Positions 21,172-33,121 of a DNA stretch of 64,000 nucleotides are shown one piece after another. Every line of letters begins with the position of its first letter. The stretch's first letter is position 1. A program made the position numbers and the translations under genes. The DNA lies in the NCBI RefSeq assembly GCF_012489685.1, contig NC_080043.1:53838289-53902288 (forward strand). Direction: 5' to 3'. The notes under the pieces were generated by a model. That model did not search any database and was not told the origin of the DNA. It was given only the letters and a program-made list of their open reading frames with translations. Origin of the DNA: Lotus japonicus (taxonomy: Eukaryota; Streptophyta; Magnoliopsida; Fabales; Fabaceae).

Positions 21172-22650
21172 ATTTCTTTCATAAGATCAAACATTCTTTT
21201 CTAAAACATTTTGCTTGAAGATCATAAGAACACTTGAAGAACTTTCGAAGAAAAACATAATTTTCGCATAGATTCAATCCTCCCAAGATCAAAACCTCCT
21301 TTATAAAATCCTTTCTTTGAAGGTCATAAGAACAAAATAAGAACATCAAGAACTTCTTTAAGAAAACCCTCAAATAGATAAACATTTCTAAGCAACTTGA
21401 TTAAAATCATTCTCTTATGGATTTGGCAGATCAGCTTAAGCTGCCACCACAGAGCATATTGAGAATGACCTTGCTCAAGGCTTAGAAACTAAACTAACCT
21501 AAGAACAAGAAAAGTAATAGAAAGACAAGAGAGGGAAAGAGAGCTCACGCAAATGCAGAGGAGAGGAGAGCTCTTGGTGTGAAGAAATGAGAGGGGGAAA
21601 GGCTCTATTTATAGTGAGGGGTGAGAGCCAAGCATTAAATGCTTTTCTTTCTCCCCAAGAAGAAGCCCAAACCCACGAAATTTCCAGCCCATTTTAGTGT
21701 TTCTAGACTCTTCCAACCTTCCTTGATTCGGTCCTCAAGATTTAGCTTATTTCCTAATTAAATCCCTTTTAAAACTATCACTTAAATCCTTAATCTTTTA
21801 GAATATATAAATCTGAATACAAAGGGTTTTAAATCAGATGTGAAAAGATACTTGGAGGTTTTAAAAGTTCATAAATCAATCCCCCATTAATTGAAAGTCA
21901 AAGAATCAAAATCCCTAATATCTCTCCTTCATAAAACCTATCTAGAAAAGAAAATTACTTGCAAAAGTCTCATTTTCCTTCCTCCACATGCCTTGGCCGC
22001 CCAACACACTCTCCATGCTCAGATTTTCTCAAAAAAATATTTAAAATACTAATTTAAATAAAAACCCCAAAATAATTAATGCATTAAATGCACAAATTCT
22101 CTCCTAAATGCATCAAAACTTCAAATTTAAAATAAAAAACCCTTATCAATAATTTTGGCTCCAAAAATTCGTGCATCAGCTCCATAATACCTCAAAAATA
22201 TTTTCAGAATTAATTTTGATATTAAACCATAGGTTAAAATTATTTAAATGCATTTTATTTAAATAAAAACTCATTTTATTTAAATAAAACCTTCAAAAAC
22301 CAAAGTAAGGAATATTCCCTCATAGAATATTCTTAAAATCATGCCCAGAACCTCCCCATAAGGTGTGGCCCACGAAATCGTCCTCGTCGACTCGATTCGC
22401 CAACTCATCGCTCCTGTCGGGCCGATTTTGACCTAAAAGTCACCGTCGCAGAACCCTAGCAATATTACAGTCAAAATGCTCGTATCGTCGCGCACATCAA
22501 CGTCTAGAGGTTTCTAAGACTTAATATTGCTTCTAAAAATTAATCACCTTTTAAAAAGGCAAAATATCACACATAGCACAAGTAATTCACAAAATATTAT
22601 TTAATATTATTATTAAAATAATATGCCCTAAAACGGGGTCTTACACCATG

Positions 22651-24487
22651 ATTGGTGTTTCAGTGGAGCTATCAAGGATATCTGCAACATAGATAATCTT
22701 ATCCTTAGGTACCCACTTTCTGGGTCCTCTCTTGTTAGTTACCCCAGATGTTCTGATCACCTTGGGTTTCTCAACATGATAATGGAAAGGAATTTTAGCA
22801 TGATATTTAGACATGGAGAAGGTTCCCTTTTTGAGAGGGGGGTTAGCAACTTTAACAGGTAAAGGTTCAGGCAATATGGTACCAGAGGGAACAAAGCATT
22901 CATATAATGATTTAGCCTTAGGCATAGGAGGCTCATTTCTATTAGGTTTAGAATAGCCAATGCCATGCATTCTATTTCTGCTTACGCCATAGATCAATGA
23001 AGCCATTAAGCTTCTGTCTACGCTTTTAGCCGGGAATCTTTGAAAGGATTTTTCATATTTAGATTCATGTTTACTATCAGAGGCATCACAAGCAATTACT
23101 TCTTCTAACTTAGCAATTTTGTTCTTAAGCACAGAGTTAGAATTCACTAAAGCATGATTATCATTTTTCAACTCAGAAATAATTTTCTCATGTTCAGAAG
23201 AAGTCTTAGAAGCAGCAGAGAAATCCTTTTTCAACTTTTATGTTTAGTCAATAAAGAGTTATACTTATCCATAATATCAGACAAGGCATGTTTTAGTTTA
23301 GAGGTTGAGAAAGAAGCGAATACCTCATTTTCATCGTCTCAGTTAGGATCTTCTTCTGATGCTGAGTCAGAGTCAGTTGCATCCTTTGACTCTGCTCCTT
23401 TGTCTTTGACAATAGCCATGAGCCCTTGAACTTCACCATCAGAGTCAACATCCTCTGACTCTGATTCGTCAAAAGTCACCATCAGACTTTTCTTTGTCTT
23501 GAAGTGCTTCTTTGGCTTCTTGTCCTTTTTCAGTTTTGGACAGTCACTCTTGTAGTGCCCTGATTCTTTGCACTCAAAACATGTGACTTCCTTGATTGAG
23601 GACTTCTTCTGGCCTGATGAGGATTCAGACTTTCCTTTGGCCTTTCCAGAGCCTTTGTACTTGCTCTGCCTGTGCTTCCAGATGCGGTTGAGTCTTTTGG
23701 ATATCAGAGTCAGCTCATCTTCATCAGAATCTTATGATGCTTCATCAGATTCTTCTGCTTCAGCTTGGAGAGCTTTTGACTTCTCAGATTTAGCCTTCTC
23801 AGATTTGGATTTCAAGGCTATAGATTTCTTCCTCAGATCCTGCATCTCTGAGCGCTTCAGCTCATGACATTTCAGTGTGCTGATGAGTTCTTCTAAACTC
23901 ATACGCTCAACATCTCTTGTAAGCTCTATTGAAGCCACTAAAGGCATCCAGCTTTCAGGAAGACTTCTGATGACCCTTATGACATGATCTTTTGTAGTGT
24001 AGCTTTTGTTGAGAGGTCTTATTCCAGCTACAAGCAACTGAAATCTGGAAAACATGTCCTCAATGGACTCGTTAGGTTCCATGATGAAGGATTCATATTT
24101 CTGGATCAAGGACAACGCCTTTGATTCTTTCACTTTCTTGTTTCCTTCATGAGACATCTTCAAGGATTCAAAGATGCCCTTGGCAAACTCACGATCTGTA
24201 ATCTTCTGGTACTCTTCATAGGAAATAGCACTAAGAAGAATAGCTCTAGCTTTGTGGTGCTGTGAGTAAAGTTTCTTTTGCTCAGCAGCCATCTCTGATC
24301 TGGAGATCTTCTTGTCGTCTGCATCAACTGGACACTCATAGCCATCCACAATGATATCCCAGAGATCTGCATCGAAGCCCAGAAAGAAACTTTCAATTCT
24401 ATCTTTCCAATATTCGAACCTTTGACCATCGAACATGGGAGGCTTTGCATTGTAACCATCTTTTTGCATCTCACTGGTGGTAGCCAT
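22651..24487 (-). pseudogene. Sirevirus 1 gag and start of protease region, broken
   Basis: The start is the ATG at 24487 (MATTSEMQKDG), about 60 bp after the primer site. The UBN2-type copia gag domain spans about 23800-24480 (FDGQRFEYWKDRIESFF, NESIEDMFSRF). TAA near 23732 interrupts, then in the same frame comes a CCHC knuckle (CFECKESGHYKSDC, about 23545-23590). A TGA at 23339-23341 stands where a Trp is likely, and a frameshift falls near 23235. The final open stretch (22651-23234) is Lys/Asn-rich coiled coil and spacer, leading to the protease site at 9446 across the nested insertion. Gag makes the virus-like particle; this copy cannot. Confidence 0.9.
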
Positions 24488-24546
24488 TTGTTTTTCACAC
24501 CGGCCCGGATCACTGAACACTGTTAGGTGTGGTAATCAGAACTTGC

Positions 24547-24558
24547 GCTCTGATACCA
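24547..24558 (-). other. Primer-binding site of Sirevirus 1
   Basis: On the minus strand TGGTATCAGAGC begins two bases inside the end of the 5' LTR boundary at 24561, complementary to initiator tRNA-Met. This fixes the element orientation as minus. Confidence 0.95.
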
Positions 24559-24560
24559 AT

Positions 24561-25770
24561 TGAAGGTATGAAAAACGGTAGAAAGGGGGGGTTTGAATAA
24601 CGTTTTCAGAATAAAACTTCCACCTTAAGATTTTAGCAAATCTTTCGAGACACAAGTAAGGTGCTTAAGATAAGAGATTAGAAAAGCACACAAGGATTTT
24701 ATCCTGGTTCACTTGATGAATCACTCAAGCTAGTCCAGTCCACCCGTGAAGGTGATTTCTTCCTTCTTAGAATGAAGGCAATCCACTAATCAGATAATTG
24801 TTACAACTGCACTTGAAACCTACAAGTGACTAACAATACACTGACTTAGCTCACACTAAGATTCACTCTCTTAGTCTTCTCTAGGATCCGATCAACCTTG
24901 ATCTCCTAAAGGTAACTAAACAACTGTTTAAGAAATATTGTTTACAAAGAAGTTGCTTCTCAAAAGCTTGTAGTAAACACAATGAATTCAATGAAGAAAG
25001 AATGCTTAGAAGATTTGAATATAGCTTGCGCGTGTGAGATTCTTCCAACCGCATCTTTCAATCTTCAGCCTATATATAGACTCCAAGAATTAGGGTTTGA
25101 ACACTGCATGGGAATGCTACCGTTGGAGGGCAGATCTGGAATTTCCAGCTTCTGCTGTGGCAGAGAATGTTAGGTTAGGTCGTCAGGATAGTACAACTGC
25201 TTCTGTACTTTGGATAGTGACTTGACCTTTAACCTTGTAGACTTCTGATCAGAGGAATGCTTCGTGTTGGAACTTGTGAAGCTCGTTGATCAGAGTCAGA
25301 GGGAAGCATGGATTCTCTGACCGTTGTACCTTCTGATTCTGAACTCAGAGGCAAGTACTTGGTCTTCAGAGCCATTTTGCTTCTGGACTTCAGAGTCTCC
25401 ACTTTTCAGCTTCTGGATCATCAGAGTCTTCTACACCATCAGAACATCTGAACCTTCCGAGTGTCTGGGTTGTCAGAACGTCTGGATCTTCAGAACTTCA
25501 AGTGAGTTAAGTCCATATCAGAGCTTGATTGTCTTCAGATCTTCTGAAGCTTTTCTACTGTTCAGATTGAACATAAAGATTGCGAAAGCGTTGCTTGGGT
25601 CACTCTTTAAGCACAGTGCTTCTGATTTGTGTGAGTTTGTGTTAAGGTCAGAGCCTGTTAAGAGCACACTCAGAAAACACGTTAGAGTACCATAATTGTT
25701 CATACTAAAATGTTAACTTGTAATCATCAAAACATAGAGTTGTACTACTCGATCAAAACTTGATCTTACA
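24561..25770 (-). mobile_element. 5' LTR of Sirevirus 1
   Basis: 1210 bp, starting TGTAAGATCA at 25770 and ending in CA at 24561 on the minus strand. The likely promoter TATA (TATATATA) is at 25071-25078. It keeps the unoccupied MITE site AAGAAAGAA at 24994-25002. It has 41 bp near 25245-25285 that the 3' LTR lacks. Confidence 0.94.
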
Positions 25771-25775
25771 GCAGT

Positions 25776-26300
25776 AACCTTAAGGCCAACCTTGCCCAGA
25801 TTTCATTTTACTCCCATTACCAACTCCAACAAGTCTCGGCCACTATGGGCTTCCCGAACTTTTTCTTCGATCTAATTTAATTCTTAGGTGTTATATAGGG
25901 TAGAAAAACTCCCGGAATAATTTTGGGACCTAAAACTCTATAGGGGCTTTTTGGTCCACATAAACAGCTTACAGTCGAAAGTTCCGTACGAGAACACAAG
26001 TTGAGGGAAAAATACCTTGAAGGTCTTATTTTCTGTTACAGTCGAACTAAGTCTTAAACAATGCTCTAGTAGCGAAAATAGCCTTTTTCGGACACTCTCA
26101 ATCTTATTCGGGTGTGAAAAGGACTCGTGCTAACCCTAAAACTAGTTATGCAGCTATAAAAAAACATAAGCTAAGTTGTCTGAAATATTTCTCTTGATAA
26201 CTCAACAAAACAAAGTCCAGGCTCCTTTCACGCTTACTCGACAACCTAGATGTGAGTCGGAAATTATTTATTTAGCTAAGTCTGAAACCTAGGTCTTACA
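25776..26300 (-). mobile_element. Right part of the split minus-strand LTR
   Basis: Continues the sequence of 1-348 across the Sirevirus insertion. It ends at 26300 in CCTAGGTCTTACA, so its minus strand begins TGTAAGACC, the terminus shared by the other Ty3-type LTRs in this window. Its body does not obviously match them, so it is another family or a diverged one. It lies in the leader of the env-like ORF at 26420. Confidence 0.6.
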
Positions 26301-26419
26301 CCACTCAACTATCAGAAACTTTGGTTATTCCCAAAAGCTTTCAAGCGTTTGATCTCACTTGAACCTTTGCATCCTCTCTCCAAAGATCAAAAAGCTCTCA
26401 ACCTTTCACATAAACTACG

Positions 26420-27487
26420 ATGGTTGGAAACAAGAAAACCTCCACCAAAAAAGCAACTTCATCGGGCACTAGAAGATCTGCTGCAGACATGGCTGTCATG
26501 AATTTTAGATGTGGAAGAACCGTTGAACAAAGAAAAATCCAAGAGAATGAACTTGGATCTTCCAAGGCTGAACACCTTAGAGATAGAAGGATCATTTCTC
26601 CTTGGTACTTAGACGTGGAAGTCTTTAAGTTTGGGAAGCTACTTGGAATAGAAGACTTGTTCTTTCAAGACTACGCGAATGTCTTTAACATGGCTAGAAG
26701 AGAAGTTTACATCCCAATCATTCAAGAATTCTTTGACCATGCTGAGATCGTGAACAACGAAGAAATCAAAACCCGGTTCAACAATCAGATCATCACTTTA
26801 ACTGCACAAGATGTAGCAAAGGTACTGAAGATCACACTCAAGTCCGGAGAACAATACTCAGATGACTCGGAGAGCAAGTGTCCAGACGCCAATTGCAATT
26901 GGAAGGACACTAGTGAATCCATTTGCTCGGAAGTGAACAATCTGGTGGATGCCTGTCACTTTAATCATGTTGTGGTAGGCAAGGTGGTGCTACCAAAAGG
27001 AAGTGCTAGAAACTATGTCATTGGACATGCAAGGTACGCACTTTACAAGATTGTGAAAAGAACCAAGATCAACCCTGCTCATTTGATATGGGACTACTTG
27101 ATAAAATTCCTAGAAAAGCAACAAGGGAATTTGCCCTTTGGATCTTTAATCTCATCAATCTTGGATCAAAAGGGACTTCTAGTTCCTTACTTGCAAATTG
27201 TGCAACTGCTTGAGAAGTTTCATATAGAATCCACTCCTATCAAACTAGGAGATGTAGAGAAAATTAAAATAGAAGTTGACAATTCAGAGGTTTCTAAAAA
27301 CCTTCTGAGAAAGAAGAAGAAGAAGAAGGAGACAAGGGTGTCTGAAGGAAAAGGAAAGGAGAAGATTGGTGAATCTTCTGCCAATATCCATACCCCTGCT
27401 CCCAGAAAAAGAGATTCAGTGTTTAGAGCTCAAACTGTAGCCGCAAGGACTCGTTCTAGACGATTAAAGCAAGGTGTTGAAATTTAA
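26420..27487 (+). pseudogene. Env-like ORF of Sirevirus 2, 5' part (355 codons open)
   Basis: An open frame from ATG at 26420. Residues about 55-135 carry the same pattern as the env-like protein of Sirevirus 1 (VYIPIIQEFFDHAE, then a stretch with ITLTAQDV), a putative plant transposon-associated domain. The C-terminal third has a run of lysines (about 27310-27330) like a nuclear localisation signal. A TAA follows at 27485-27487, but similar coding sequence continues in frame with further stops to 28012 and then, beyond a nested solo LTR, at 30651-31278. This is therefore a truncated fragment of a longer protein. Gag and pol of this element are not in the window. Confidence 0.7.
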
Positions 27488-28012
27488 ACTGACTCTTCCA
27501 GAAGACGTTTGAAAAGAAAATCAGTTGGACCTCCATCTCTGTTTAAGAAGAGGAAGTTGGATGTTGATAGAAGAAACTACACATCCTCCAGCAACTCAAG
27601 CTTATCTCTGGATGAAGTACTCACTCCACCACACTATTGAAGCTTGTCGCAAGAATCAAATTTCAATGACTAGGACTCTCACATCGTCTGCACAATAAGC
27701 TTTGACAGTGAAGAGCAAAGGTTATATGACTCACCGCCAACATCACCTGTTGCTCAATCAAAGGACAGCACTTCAAAGGCGTCAACTTCAAAGGCTGGCA
27801 CCATTCTTACTGCTTCCAAAGCTCGCAAAAGACGTCTCAACTCTTTTGTGCAAGAATCTTTGAAGAAGAAGAAGGAAAAACATCTACAGATGCATCAACT
27901 TCCGAGACTCCATTTCTTCATCAACTCACTCAACAAGTCTTGGAATCTGATTTTGAATATGTTGTGCATTCCTGGACTGTTCCGTTTGCACCCAACCATA
28001 GCTTCACTCTTT
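27488..28012 (+). pseudogene. Env-like ORF of Sirevirus 2, middle part
   Basis: In-frame continuation past the stop at 27487, Ser/Arg/Lys-rich, with more stop codons. It ends at the TCTTT target site (28008-28012) of the nested solo LTR. The frame resumes after the matching TCTTT at 30646-30650. Confidence 0.6.
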
Positions 28013-30645
28013 TGTTAAGTTCAGATTTCAATCGTATCGCCTATCATGTTTTGAATGATAACAACTTTCAACAGTCTAAATGAACTACTTGAATATATCA
28101 TGTGAATTGGATTTTCAAGAAATTACTCTTACACCCTTCAGGACATATCGTCTAGAGAAGCAAAGAAAGAAGATGACACGAAGACAAGGAAGAGACGCAC
28201 AAGCAAAGAAGAGAGAGAAGACATAGAGCATCAAAGGAGACGAGACAAGTCAAAGGAAGACGATAGAGTGAAGAAGAAAGTCACACATGCTTCATCGTCT
28301 ATGCAAGAAGGTCAGTCAAAGCATCAAGGCAGACTATAAAAGCAAAGGAACGCTTAATATACCTAATAGTCTGACAAGGAAAAGAAGTAGAAGAATGATC
28401 AAAGCTTCAATACACATCATGGATAAGCTAAGGATGATAAGAGCTACAACACTAGCAAAGGAAAGCCATATCGGCTAGAACATCTATCAGGAGAAAGAAA
28501 TCAAGATGAAGAATAAGATATCAAGAAACATGAAGAGTCAAATCATCAAGATCATTTTCACAAGGAAAAGCTCAAGCATTCAAGCACATCCACTTGAGGA
28601 GATAGTCAAAGGCTTTAGAGTTACACATGAAAGATTCAAAGCTTCAAGGACATACAATGCAAGAACTGTCCAAGCTATCGAATAGTCTGAGAAGACTGTA
28701 CTCAACGTCTACTACATCATCTATCTCAAGGCTGACCAAAGGAAAGCAATGTTCGGAGAAAAGAGCGTCATATTCAAATGGAAATATCTCTAACATTCTT
28801 GAGGAGAAAGTGAAGTACTGTGCAATCACGTGACACTCTACAGAGCACTTCGACCAAGGAAACTAGTGCAACATGTCAACATCAAAGTTTCCTCTTTCTT
28901 TCTCATCAAAGGAATGATGAAATGGAGCAAAGCTTATTGTCTACGCCTACAAGCATCCATCCAATACAGACAAACTAAGCAATCCATTTCTGAAGAAGAA
29001 TTTGGTCAAAGTTGAAAGTCTCAACTATTGAATGACCAACAGACGAAAGGATAAAAGTTGCACCAACCCGATAAATCTTCTAAAGGAAGAATGACTGAAG
29101 AAAGAGCTTTGTCTGAGATAAACAAAGTAAGCAGAGCTTAAAGGTAACCAATGTCTATCATGATATGAAGATTGTTTTGTCAAGAGAGAAGCATGAAGAT
29201 ATGAGCTCAATAGAAGAATCATCTGAATGAGAATCAATCATGTGAAGAAAGGTCATCGTCTGAAGAACTGAAGAATAATGAAGACGACAGAAGCAGAATA
29301 TCATTTGAAGAAGAACCAAGGTCTCACTCAAGCAAGCTACAAAGTCAAATCAAGCAAACTTCCCATTGAAGATAAAGCTGATAAAGCTATGTGCAGAAGA
29401 TTCAAATTGAAAATCAATTATCTGACACAATGCTATGATGAAGAGAAAAGTTATGTGGTGTCACTATTAGATTTATATATCTCTAACCAACAGATAGAAA
29501 CTCAGACCTATGCTACCTGCTACATGACAGATTGTATCTTTACGACATAAGGTCTCAATCAAACTGGACCATGCTCTGACACAAGTAGCTTTTGTACAGT
29601 TTGATCCAAGGGTTGGAAGTTTTGTGAATTACACGCTTCAACGGGCCGCAACAGCTATCTTTCACTCACAGAAGATTCAAGAGTATAAAGGGAAGAAGTG
29701 ATGACTTGAAGAGGTAGCGCTTATGCTTACATGGATTGAGCTTTATGCTGAAATCACTTAAGCGTGAAAAGAAGCCTTAGAGCTCAACAATCAGATGTTG
29801 ATACACTTCAACTGATCATATCATTTATCATCGCCTGCTTTAACATGTAGAGTATATATTCTTTATAGTCAAATTATTTCTACTTCTCTCATGTAACTGA
29901 ACATAAAGTATTCACTTAAGAGTCAAAATCTGAATACTTTATGATTCATGAACTTAATTGATCTACTATCCATCTTTCAAGAAGAGATTTTAGAGTAGAA
30001 GAAAGCAATCTTGAGAAAGATTGTTGTGGGAGAAGTACTGTATAATACGTGTAGAGGAGCAGTCCTTCTAATACTTAATGGAAGAAGTCATGTCTAATAC
30101 TTGTAAAGGAGGAGTCCTTCTAATACTCAATTCCTGGAGAGGCAGTGGCAAAATAATACATGTTATGCCTGGAGAGGCATGGACAAGAATACTCATTATG
30201 CCTGGAGAGACATGGACAAGAATACTCGTTATGCCTAGAGAGGCAGGTACAATAATACTTGTTGGGAGGAGTCTTGTCTAATACTCAATGCCTGGAGAGG
30301 CAGTGCTGAAAGAATACTCGCTAATGCCTGGAGAGGCAATGGGAAAATAATACTTGTGTTTTTCCTAGAGAGGTAGTGGCAAAAGAATACTTGTTATGCC
30401 CGGAGAGGCATGTACAAGAATACTTGTTATGCCTAGAGAGGCTGCCAAGGACTAGACGTAGCCATATCGTTCTGGGGTGAACCAGAATAAAATTGTATGT
30501 GTGCATCGTCTACTCTCCTGTTATAACACTTCTGCTGCACCAAACGATACCAACGAAGATGACAAATCTTCATATCGTTTGGGAAATCAAGTTTTAAGTG
30601 GGGCATAATTCAAACCCCCTTCTTGTGCTACTCTAATCAACTTCA
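28013..30645 (+). mobile_element. Sirevirus solo LTR nested in Sirevirus 2
   Basis: Begins TGTTAAGTTC and ends ...CTTCA, with perfect TCTTT duplications (28008-28012, 30646-30650). The ends and a shared CTTGTGCTAC stretch match the LTRs at 31748-33121 and 40821-46211. No internal region is present. At 2633 bp it is nearly twice their length, partly because of a tandem array at about 30026-30470. Confidence 0.85.
30026..30470 (+). repeat. Degenerate ~33-bp tandem array in the solo LTR
   Basis: About nine to ten imperfect units built around GCCTGGAGAGGCA followed by GGACAAGAATACT or variants. Shorter forms of the same motif (GGAGAAGTCCT...AATACTTG) occur once or a few times in the LTRs at about 32805-32890 and 41810-41930, so the array is an expansion of a normal LTR segment. 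Confidence 0.8.
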
Positions 30646-30650
30646 TCTTT

Positions 30651-31278
30651 ATGCTAGAATACTTGTGCTCCTGAAGCTGATCGCTCACCATGTCAATTGT
30701 CTCCAATTTTTTGATATGTATTTCCTAATCCAAAAAACTTGGGCATTCATAGCTCCATGGTCCTCTTGGCTCTTTGTTCTATTCCCTGCAGGTTTTCCAA
30801 CGCCTGGTGTGAACGCACTTGATCATCTTCTATCTCGCTACTCAATTTCGATTCAGATCAATAGAGAGACAATGGAAGTCAATCTACAATCAATTTCTGA
30901 TCTCAACCAATCAACAATTCAAAAGGAATACATTGTGTAAGAACTAGTAAATGAAGAAGAGATGAGACATCAAAATGGATTGATGCTCAGTCTTCTGTTC
31001 AAATGGAAGAAATGCATGGTGAAGAAGAGCTTGAAGCACCACTTGAAGAAGATGATCTTGATCCTTTGGATTCTGATGATCTTGCACCACTAGATGCTGA
31101 TGATGAAAATTGGTTGAATGAGCAGGGAGATCACAATGATGTTGGAGATACAAATGTACAGGTCGATGCACCAGCAAATGCAGACAGAGTTGCTCAGCTT
31201 GCTCAAGACTTGGAAGAGTACAAAGCAAAGTTTGATGAAGAGATCGCCACTTCAAAGACGTGTTGTTCAAGATCCTGA
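30651..31278 (+). pseudogene. Env-like ORF of Sirevirus 2, 3' part
   Basis: Resumes the reading frame after the solo LTR. A 105-codon stretch covers the junction to about 30940. A second open piece (31003-31278) is strongly acidic (runs of Glu and Asp) and ends in a coiled-coil-like segment (LAQDLEEYKAKFDEE). Stops at about 30940 and 31278 show decay. An acidic and coiled-coil C-terminus fits env-like proteins of legume Sireviruses. Confidence 0.6.
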
Positions 31279-31747
31279 ATAGACTCAAATAGAGGCTCTA
31301 TCTTCTCAACTCTCAACTCTTAATACCCTTATCTTTTATGCTCGCATTTTTTTAGTTTCGATTCCTAGCAATTTAACTCGGTTACCATATTCTTGGCCTT
31401 TATGCATTTCATACTTGCGATGCTTTTTGATAACGACAAAGGGGGAGAGTAAAAGAAAAAGAAAGCCTTGTGGAGACAAAAAAAAAAGCTTTATGAGAGT
31501 TAATAGCTTTATGAGAAAAATGTTAATATAAAAATGCCTTGAAAAGTTTCAAGTTCACATTCACATAACGGGAGAGAAAGATAAATGTTTATGAAAATAA
31601 TATCTCTTTTGAAAAAGTTGTGCTTCAAGTGCAAATGATAGGGGGGAGCACTTAAGTATAAAACTCATGGGGAGTATTCTACATCTTTTCAAAATTTGTA
31701 TTTCCGTGTTTTTTCTTTAAAATTCTCATCATAAAAAAGGGTGAGAT
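31279..31747 (+). other. 3' untranslated and polypurine region of Sirevirus 2
   Basis: Non-coding and purine-rich. It contains GACAAAGGGGGAGAG near 31434-31449, another G-rich tract near 31640-31650, and AAAAAAGGGTGAGAT directly before the 3' LTR. These match the repeated polypurine tracts of Sireviruses. Confidence 0.8.
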
Positions 31748-33121
31748 TGTTAAGTTCAAAATGATAAAAAATTTCAAGAGTATAAGTAAAGTGGTTAAAT
31801 ATTTCATATGAATTATATTTGAGGAAATCACACTTATATCCTCATGCCTTATCGTCTGATGATAAAGTGCAAGACAAAGTAGGAAGACGCGCAAGGCAGA
31901 CTATACAAGCAAAGAAAGTCAAACCAGCCAGATCGTCTAAGAAAGACAAGAGAAGATCGATCAAAATAGAAGACAGTACAAGACAAGAGATGTCAAAACG
32001 TCAAGGATCGTCTATACAAGTACAATCAAAGCTTTAGGACAAACTATGCAAAAATCGTCCAAGCAAATTGATCATTCGTCAAAAGAGAAGACCACACTTA
32101 TGAAGACATTCATCGTCTATCTTGAAAGCTGACCAATGGAAGTAATGTCTAGAGAAAGAGCGACATATTCAAATTTAAAGCTCTCTGACATTCCTGAGGA
32201 GAAAGTCAAGGGCAAAGAATCACGTGATATTTCACAAAGCATATTGAACAAGGAAAAAAGTACGATGTTGTCACCAACAAAGTTTCCTTTTTGTCACACT
32301 AAAGGACTGGAAGGATGCTGCTTATGCTACCAACCAACTAACAAGATACGCTTTGTAGAATTTGCCTAAGCAAAGGACACAATGCATTTAATGCACCTGA
32401 CAAGAAGATTGTTTGATCCAACGGCTAGTACTCAAGATGCTCTACACGCTCCAACGGCTCTCAACAAACCCTAGAAGCTCTTGAAGTATAAAATGAGGAA
32501 TTGAGAATTTTCAGAAGTAAGAAGTTGAGCTAGAATTTTTATTTAAGTCTAAAATCTTCTTCAACCAAGCTAGAAAGAAGAGTCTCTATCATCTGAGAGA
32601 AATACCTACGAGTCAAATCTTTATATCCAACTCTCTCTAGATCAAGAACACAAAGTACTTCACAGAGTCAAATCTTATTCAATACTTTGTAGTTCATGTG
32701 CTAAGAAATTTCTACCATCCTTCTTGTGAGAAGAGAACCCTGTACAGCCAAAGGATCTTGAAAAAGATCTTAAGAGAAGTCCTAAACAAAACTTTAAGTT
32801 GGGAGAAGTATGCCTAATACTAGTTAGGAGAAGTCCTGTAGAATACTTGGTTGGGAGGAGTCCTGTCGAATACTTGTTGTAGGAGAAGTCCTTGAAACTT
32901 GTTTAGTGAAATCTTGGTGAAGTCAAGGACTGGACGTAGCCTCATCGTTTGTGGGTGAACCAAGATATATTGTTGTGTGCTTATCGTCTATTCTCTTACT
33001 CTAATATCCGTTGCACAGACGATTGCGAAAATATTTTGTAAACTTATAATTGCTTGAAAAGTCAAGTTTTATTTAAACACAATTCAAACCCTCATTTCTT
33101 GTGTTACTTTTTCCGATATCA
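31748..33121 (+). mobile_element. 3' LTR of Sirevirus 2
   Basis: 1374 bp, from TGTTAAGTTC directly after the polypurine tract to ...GATATCA. A TATA-like TATAAAA is at about 32488-32494. Only the 3' LTR is in the window, so the target duplication cannot be tested. Confidence 0.85.

Larger units (their letters stand above)
9452..22645 (-). mobile_element. Solo LTR (minus strand) in Sirevirus 1, itself split
   Basis: The insertion is flanked by a perfect CCATG duplication (9447-9451 and 22646-22650). Its ends read TGTAACACCCCG on the left and CGGGGTCTTACA on the right, so on the minus strand it starts TGTAAGACCCC and ends GGGTGTTACA, like the related LTRs at 11005 and 42050. After removing the element nested at 11005-21171, about 3.0 kb remains (9452-11004 and 21177-22645). 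That remainder has no coding sequence, primer site or second LTR, so it is a solo LTR. A TATA box (CTATAAATAG on minus) lies at 21604-21613, the right place for an LTR promoter in this orientation. Confidence 0.88.
349..25770 (-). mobile_element. Sirevirus (Ty1-copia) element 1, complete outline with nested insertions
   Basis: A complete minus-strand LTR retrotransposon with a 5' LTR at 24561-25770 and a 3' LTR at 349-1790, flanked by the perfect duplication GCAGT. In element order it has a tRNA-Met primer site, gag with a CCHC knuckle, protease, integrase, reverse transcriptase and RNase H, an env-like region, and several G-rich polypurine tracts. Sireviruses (Maximus/SIRE) share this order, this primer site and the G-rich tract directly before the 3' LTR. 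Gag-pol is split at the protease by the insertion at 9452-22645. All reading frames carry stops or frameshifts, so this copy cannot make its proteins. Removing the nested 13.2 kb leaves about 12.2 kb, a usual size for legume Sireviruses. Confidence 0.93.

Noticed and set aside
28287..29550. Several 60-90-codon frames between 28287 and 29550
   Set aside because: They fall in the solo LTR at 28013-30645 and have no domain or shared frame with sister LTRs.
31819..32369. Two open frames (72 and 77 codons) on the plus strand
   Set aside because: They lie inside the Sirevirus 2 3' LTR and are composed of Lys/Arg/Ser-rich low-complexity translation; sister LTRs do not keep them.
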